Shown in pieces: positions 57,511-64,000 of a stretch of 64,000 nt of DNA. The stretch lies in contig CM043957.1 in assembly GCA_014529385.2 (NCBI GenBank), positions 86,181,881 to 86,245,880 on the forward strand. The letters are read 5' to 3'. The notes beneath the pieces were generated by a model. That model worked only from the letters and a program-made list of their open reading frames with translations. It did no database searches and had not been told where the DNA came from. Both the position numbers and the translations under genes were made by a program. The first letter of the stretch is position 1, and every line of letters starts with the position of its first letter. Source of the stretch: Adiantum capillus-veneris. Its lineage: Eukaryota > Streptophyta > Polypodiopsida > Polypodiales > Pteridaceae.

Positions 57511-60500
57511 TTTCAACCACAATCCGGTAAAAATATTCTTACAAATGGGAATATTTCGATGAGCCTTTTTGGTTTTTTTATGAGTTATTTTAGTTTTCTG
57601 GTGAGTGATTTTTCTCATATATGATAGCTTCTCCTCATTATGGGGGTCTTACAAATTTGATTTTTTAAAATAAGAATTACAATGGTAAATCAAGGTCCAT
57701 AATTAATGCATTCCCATGTTCATCTTCAATGGAGTAATAAGTTAAATTGCAAGAATTTTCACTAAGTCATGAATGTAGGTCAGGTATTTCTTAAGTTGGC
57801 TCAATTTAATTTTTAAATAGCATTATTAGGTATGTAGCACAAATGTGAAGCTTCTACGATATGTCAATAAAGATTGATAGAATTCAATACTCATTTAAGC
57901 TCAACAATAAACTGCAACTATTGCATAAACTTCTATTGTTTCAAAAATATATTTTTTTGGTACTTTGAAATCAAATATGAGTCTTATCATGTTTTTAACA
58001 TATTAAAACTATACTTCCATGAATATTTCATATTGTATAGATAAGTTATGGTGAGATTACCATAATCTACCATGACCTACGTGGTTTAAGCCACTAACTT
58101 GATCCAAGGAACTTTTGTGCATATGTCCTAAAATCCACCACCTCCCCTACCATTTTGAAATTTGGTCAAAGATTCATTAAGTTTTAAGTACTTACTACAC
58201 TTTCATGAATATTTCATATTTTATACATAAGTTATGGTGAGATTACCAAAAGCTACCATGACCTGCGTGGTCTAAGCCACTAACTTGATCCAAGGAACTT
58301 TTGCATATGTCCTAAAGTCCACCACCTCCCCCACCATTCTAAAATTTGTTCAAAGATTCATTAAGTTTTAAGTACTTACTTCAACTTCCAAATAAGAGGC
58401 CCTCCTATATCCCATTCTCTTCCTAATCTCTATAAAGGTTGATTGTACTATTAGCATCTATATGCTTCATGTTCACAGTTTATTTAGATGCCCTTTATTT
58501 AGAAATATGAATAATGATCTTTCCTTTGTTTCATGGTGCGTTGTAACCATCATTTCACCAGCCATTATTGATATCCAATTATGTACAAGAATGTATCAAC
58601 TACAAAAGTTATAGCTAACTTGATTCTCGACACAAATTTTTGTGGGCCTAGAAAATGAGAGAAACAATAGTATTTTAAGACAAGTGCACATAGCCACTAT
58701 TTGAATGACAACATAAAGTATCTTCAAAACAATGACAAAGTTCAGTGCAAGGAAAGAGATGACACAATAAGATGGTAAAGATTGTATTTCCTTAATCAAT
58801 TACATGAGCCCACTTGCTTAGCATATGGGTGGAGTACTTAAATATTCCGTACATGGGTAATAGAGCTAGGCTCTCTCTCTCACTACCACTCTATTGCTCC
58901 ACCTTTTGGCCCCTTCATCTTGCCTTCCATTTGCAGCACCTTTCTTTGCAACTGTGAGTTTAGTAGACACTTTCAATTGATTCTTGGTTGTTGAGATTTG
59001 GTTCCACACTTGAATGTCCATCTTGGCTTGGTTGGTTCTTGGTATGCAATTCAGCCACAAAGTGATTGATGATATCTCGCTAGGGCTTGACTTTTTGAAT
59101 ATTGCAGGCATGAAATTCCACGTTATTAACTTTTGCGCTACACCTTCTGCAGATCAAAAGCGAACACATGGATCTACAATATCAGAATCTAAATACAATG
59201 TGAGTTTCTTAAATCCATTGGTGAATTTGATTGCAATATAAACATTCAAAACTTTACCTCCTCAAAGAGCAAGTATTTAACATTGTTGAATTTAGACCAA
59301 TCCATATTGTGGCCTACATTGCTAAAATGCATTGGAGTCAAGTTTTCCAAGGCATTGACTAGCAACTTACAAATATAAGTTGGGGAGGCACTAGCACCAC
59401 TTTTCAATGTTGTTGAATATAGGAGAATCCTCCTAATTTCAAAGAGGAAAGGATTCCAATAAGTCAATCATGGGAAAAATACAGTAATTAAACATGCTTT
59501 GCAGGAACTGACACTTACCTCAAGATCCTTAGCCAACATTGAAAATTAGTGACCCTTCATAAGCCTTACATACACCCCTTGCATTCTGTGACATTGGCAC
59601 CAGGTATAGTAGATCTCTACTCCATTGAAATCCTTTGTCGGGTAGCTATAAGCAAGCCCTAACCTGCTAGAAATTACTTGCATAGTTCATAGAAAGCACT
59701 TTCTACCAAGTACACTCCTGCTAGAAATTATTTTCATAGTGCATAGTTCACACACACACACACACACATTGTTGTACTTATTTAACTCCTTACTTATTTG
59801 TTCCTCCTTTTAAAAAAAACGGGGGAGCTTCAAAGTGCTTGAACCTCCACTATGGGGCTTGGCCCTTCATAACTACTAAAGGCCTGATAAGGTGTTGGTA
59901 TTTTCTGGTCTAATGGCATATACATACACTCCTACTTTACCACCTAGCTTGAGGGTATTCTTGAGCTCACTTGCCTCCTGGTACTTTAATAAAAACCTGC
60001 TGCCTATGGGCACTACGATTGGCTATAGCCCTTCTCAATACTTGAGTGAATTAACCTCGGGTGAAAACCCTGCCGTGAATTCTCCTGGTTGCCTCTTCAT
60101 TACACCGCGTAGGCGGCCTTACCTTCTCTGTGGAAGATCTCCCAAGCGCTTGGATTACTGCACGACTTGCAGTTATGGCGACCTCCCTCCCTTCTCTATT
60201 TAAAGGTGAGGGCCCATCTCTGCCCCTCACTTAGCTTTGGTTGTACTCTATTTGCTTGCATGAAATTTGTACTGCATATCTGAATCTCCACCACATCCAA
60301 GCATGGAGCTCTCAAATCAAGTAACTGAGGTCGGCCACTATTATTTCGTGGTTTGTTTTACCTGTTGTATTGCTTTGTGTTTGTACCACGAGGGTTTGTT
60401 ATTCTGAGATTATGATAGTTTTTTCACATAGGTTGTGGGAAGTTATGGTTGATTCTTCCTGCAACGTTGTTATCCCAAACTTGGGGGCACTCTACGTCGT

Positions 60501-61535
60501 GTGAGTACTGATGGTTCACAGACTACTGTCTATACTTATAACGGTTTTTTTGGAAAAAATCCACCTAGAGGGTCGTTGGTCTGTTCACTGGGTTTGCTAG
60601 GGTTGTTTTTCTACCCTGGAAATTGTACTAAATGGGATTTGTATTGTTCTTTTTTTCCTACTAATCTCGGTTGTAGGATGGCAGGCTATTTGATGCCTTG
60701 TTGCTTGACTATTACCGTGTCGAGAAAAACTCATGATATTTTGGAAAAAGGGGGGTGTACCTGTACACGCCACACACCAGTAATGGGTATATATTTTTTT
60801 GGCCAGATACGTATTGTCGCTGTTTCGGTACATGGCTTTATATTAAGGGCTCTAAATTACGTTCTGGCTCACTAGCAGTTACTTGGCCTGTTTACTTTTT
60901 TGTTGATTAAAACTGCTAGCTAATGCTTGGGAAGGATTGTTTTGGAAAAAATGAGAGGGATTACCATTTACATCACTAGGATTTTGGTTGTCACCATGAT
61001 TACTTCGGTGATGGTTCCCTAAAGTCTGGTTGTTACACTACCTTTTTCAATAGCTACATAGGCACTATGATCGTGTAAATTTTGGTGTAAATTTTTCCTA
61101 AACCTATCACTTATGGGCGTTTGATGGTAACACTGCCTCTTTTGGTTTTTTGACTAAAATCATCATGAGGGAATCTCTACAAATGATTATTTTCTGATAT
61201 ATGATTGCATATTGTAGCATAAATTTTTAGGGCTTCCTGCTATTGTGGTTGGCCGAAAGCATGATCAAGGTAGGGTAACTTACAAAATATGGTAAGTTCT
61301 ATTTAACCTAATTACTTTTCCCAACCAAATAACAAACATTGGAATAGCTTTTGGCTGGGTTGTGACTACTTTAAGAGAGTTTTTATTTTTAAAACAACCT
61401 GCTACACTAACTAGTGCTTTCACAAAAAAAAAGATGAATTGTGACTTAATATGGGGAGCTTTTGATGCTTGGATTAGAAGGGGTAATGGTCTTTTAATCA
61501 AATGATGTAAATTTTGTCTATAAATGGAAAATTTT
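57511..61535. other. AT-rich interval with no recognised gene
   Basis: Contains the tandem duplication at 58018-58388, an (AC)n tract near 59750-59770 and short open frames (for example 59892-60203 and 60501-60875 plus) that match nothing I know. A TATTTAAAGG box with C-rich flank lies near 60198 and may mark a decayed LTR or promoter. Nothing else could be supported. Confidence 0.4.
58018..58388. repeat. 186-base tandem duplication
   Basis: CATGAATATTTCATATT occurs at 58018 and 58204, and the following 180 bases (through TTAAGTTTTAAGTACTTACT) are repeated with few changes. Confidence 0.9.
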
Positions 61536-62227
61536 CACTACAAGAGGTTGTGTGCACTTATGACGCTGTTAGCGACGGAAATACATTGGATTTTTATACT
61601 CCTTGACGTTGCTAAGACCGCCGCTAACAGCGTCGATACGGGAACATCGCTATGAGCATCGCTATATAGCGACGCCTATAGCGATGATCATAACGACGTT
61701 TACAGGCCACCTATAGCGATGTTTATAGCGATGTTGCAGAGCCTTATATAGCGACGGTCATAGCAACGCCCGAGAGAAAAAACATTTGGTGGCAGGGTAT
61801 TGAATGCCCTGCCACCCATCAACCATATTTAATGTTCCAATAATTGAGTAAACCTAAATGAATCCAAGATAAGCCCAGATTCACCTTTGAAAGAAAGTGC
61901 AAGCTTAGATATAGACCCAAAGTAGTCACCCACAAGACAATATAACCATTAACTCCATCATCCATAGTATTGTTTGCAGAATAAAGATAGTACAAAAGTG
62001 ACAAAAGTAAATTGATGAAAGTAAATCAATGACAATTGTACACATCATAGGCAAATCACTTGATTGTTAAACTTTACAATGTAATAGTTACAACACCATT
62101 GTCATTATTGAAAAAATATACATGGTTTTCCAATAGTTACAAAAAGGCGTATAAACGTCATCTCATGATATATATGATATGACAAAAGGAAGCTAATGCT
62201 ATCTAGCTACGGCTAGATTGATGTCGT

Positions 62228-63509
62228 CTAATCAGACGTCTCATCGCATCCAAGCGGCGTATCTGTCGGATTCTGCAAAAAAAAAAACAATAAGACAGCT
62301 TTCTATAAGTATAAACATATAATTTATAAAACAATACAACAAATAGAAAAGAGTAAACCCTAATACTAACCATTCCGCCGCGAGAACTCAGAATGTCCAT
62401 CAGGGCGTTTAAGCCCTTCCTGCCTGCGTACTCGCGCTCGTACGGTGTGGGATCACCTCCTGTCATCGACCATTATTAAAACATACAAAGAATCCATTAT
62501 GTTAGAATTTAAAAACCACTAAACGCTAAACTATATCAAACCTAAAGATCAATGCGAAAACACTTACAAAATCGTCCTCAAATGATGCCCACACACCGCT
62601 CCCCAAGTGGTGCGAGCTCCCTGCCTCTACTCGCGCTTTGGCTGCCTCCTTTTGTTGCTTCCACTTGTCGGGATTCTCGCGCGCTGCTTTCTTTGCATTC
62701 TTCCAATCTTCTTTGGCCAACCAATCTGGTTTGTTCCACCCATGCTTAATTGCTTTTTGCACTTCGGAACACTTGTTGTTGCAGTATTCGTGCATTCTAA
62801 CCTTCATCAGGTCTTCATTGAAGCGGTCATCCCATGTTGAAACGGGAAACTCGTCATGCAGCATGCTAATGACTCTGTCTTTTAAATCACTTGGTACTTC
62901 ACTCCAGGTGTTAGTATGTAGTGTCTAAACACCTGAGAGCAAAGACCGCGTATGCGTGAGATCACCTTCTTGCCTTCATCATCCAAGATGATGCCGCTAT
63001 TGAAGTTGACGGAGTAAGGCAAGCCCTCTCGCCGGTGACGCGTGAACCTGGGTGTCCCGGAAGGGGTCTCTAGTGGCGTGTCGATGGGGGTATGGACGTC
63101 AGGTGTCTCCACTGGAGTCTGGGCCTCGAAGTGACGAGTGTCAACTGGAGTGACTCCTGGAGGAGTAGCTAGTGGTGTGTAGTTGCTAGGAACGGCCGTG
63201 ACATGGCTGGTGTGGGGGTGGGCAAAGAAGGGGAGGGTAAAGAGCCTCGTCGAACACAAGGCAGTGTCGAGGCATCGACGGTGGCATCCCCACAACAACC
63301 ATCGCCGCCACCACTAGAGCGTTGGTGCCTAGACGAGTGTGAAGATTGTGTCATCGACACCGAAGCTTTGGAGCGCATTGAATGCTCCAAAATAGAGGGA
63401 GACTCTAAAGGAGTAGGAACACGTGATGCTGCTCCAGAGCAATGATGCTCCACGTACCACTGTCTCTGCTGGGGTGACAAACAAGAAAGAAACTCATCAT
63501 CATCCATAC
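62228..63509 (-). pseudogene. Frameshifted TNPA-like gene of CACTA-2
   Basis: Aligns with the CACTA-1 gene from M-D-D-D-E-F-L at 63509 to the C-terminus at 62228, with the same three-exon layout. Two frame breaks are visible: one near 63180-63200, where the frame leaves the Pro-rich segment, and a one-base loss near 62910, where H-Y-I-P-N-K-W-S-E is replaced by H-Y-I-L-T-P-G-V. The basic helical part downstream is well conserved. The start lies just after an AG acceptor-like AATGCAG. Confidence 0.78.
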
Positions 63510-63556
63510 CTGCATTAAACACACGAACATTTAATCTTAATATTGAATGAATGGAG

Positions 63557-63969
63557 AAGAAAACATGGACAAGTAGAGAGAGAGACAGAGAGAAAGAGAG
63601 AGAGAGAGAGGACTCATAAAGGGGGAGGGATTCCTGTGTAGAGAGATTTTGTTAAATTTCTATGAATTTGTAAAAGCACTATGCTCCGGGTACAATGGAG
63701 ACTGAAGCTGCATCGTGAAGGTCTGCTCATAGAAGTTGCTTGCCCCACCACTAAATCTAATTGATTGGGTGAAAGAGACACTAAGAAGTAGTAGTAGTAG
63801 TGCTTCTTAGTGTCTCTTTCATCGATCAGCTAGATCTAGCGGTGGGACGAGCAGCATCTATATTGAGCAGACCTTCGCAATTGTTGCAACTTCAGTCTCC
63901 ATCACACTCGGAGTGCAGTGCTCGTCGTCCCTGCTTGTGAGAACATACCTAGAGCATACATACCTGGAG
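63557..63969. mobile_element. Foldback/MITE-like insertion in CACTA-2
   Basis: Absent from the equivalent place in CACTA-1 (between about 55240 and 55265). It contains an imperfect inverted repeat with arms of about 115 bases (63674-63788 and 63802-63920), separated by a TAGTAGTAG loop; the innermost 18 bases, GAAAGAGACACTAAGAAG, pair perfectly. A GA-rich tract lies at 63573-63611. It has no coding capacity. Its termini were not resolved. Confidence 0.65.
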
Positions 63970-64000
63970 TGGATGCAAAGACCATTAAATACAATGATGC

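Larger units (their letters stand above)
61536..64000 (-). mobile_element. CACTA-2, inverted second copy, cut by window edge
   Basis: Starts CACTACAAGAGGTTGTGTGC, identical in its first 20 bases to the right terminus of CACTA-1 read on the minus strand, followed by degenerate GCGACG-type subterminal repeats to about 61770. The second-protein gene reads on the minus strand at 62228-63509. The transposase gene would lie beyond 64000. Sequence at 63970-64000 resumes the CACTA-1 order (55230 region), so the element continues past the edge. Confidence 0.88.

Overview
The window looks like nuclear DNA of a land plant with a large, transposon-filled genome, most likely a non-seed plant (fern or homosporous lycophyte). 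The only convincing host gene, at 37929-39405, encodes a microbial-type terpene synthase-like protein (MTPSL), a family known from non-seed land plants. Everything else recognisable is mobile DNA: CACTA, LINE and Copia elements, an unfamiliar multi-gene DNA element, and long (GA)n tracts. I cannot name the species.

Left third (1-25971): four copies, all broken, of one unfamiliar multi-gene element. The fullest copy, B (16491-25971), carries a coiled-coil/RING-H2 gene, an acidic gene that runs into an FCP1-like HAD phosphatase domain, and a convergent DDE-like transposase on the minus strand. Copy A (1-7841) has the same order, copy C (about 11740-14680) is inverted and close to A, and copy D (8711-10480) is a deletion derivative. 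Introns and spacers of A, B and C hold arrays of short perfect palindromes with core GCTA-NN-TAGC: GCTAATTAGC in A and C, GCTATATAGC in B. The FCP1-like domain has D-x-N-G in place of the catalytic D-x-D-G in all three copies that keep it.

Middle (26400-37115): an L1-type LINE on the minus strand with 5' UTR tandem monomers, ORF1 (DUF4283-like region plus CCHC knuckle) and ORF2 (endonuclease, reverse transcriptase, zf-RVT). A non-autonomous Copia element with 5-bp target duplication AGACT is nested in the end of ORF2. The MTPSL gene follows. From 39914 to 47300 there are 510-bp direct repeats around an LTR remnant, then a pile of partial LINE copies of a second lineage on the plus strand.

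Right third (49551-64000): a 7.7-kb, apparently intact autonomous CACTA element (49551-57277) with CACTACAAGAGG termini, target duplication GGT, a six-exon transposase and a three-exon second gene. It sits inside one arm of an older foldback element. A second, inverted CACTA copy begins at 61536 and runs off the window; its second gene is frameshifted and it carries its own foldback insertion. No tRNA, rRNA or other RNA gene was recognised. Exon boundaries are read from splice consensus and reading frame only.
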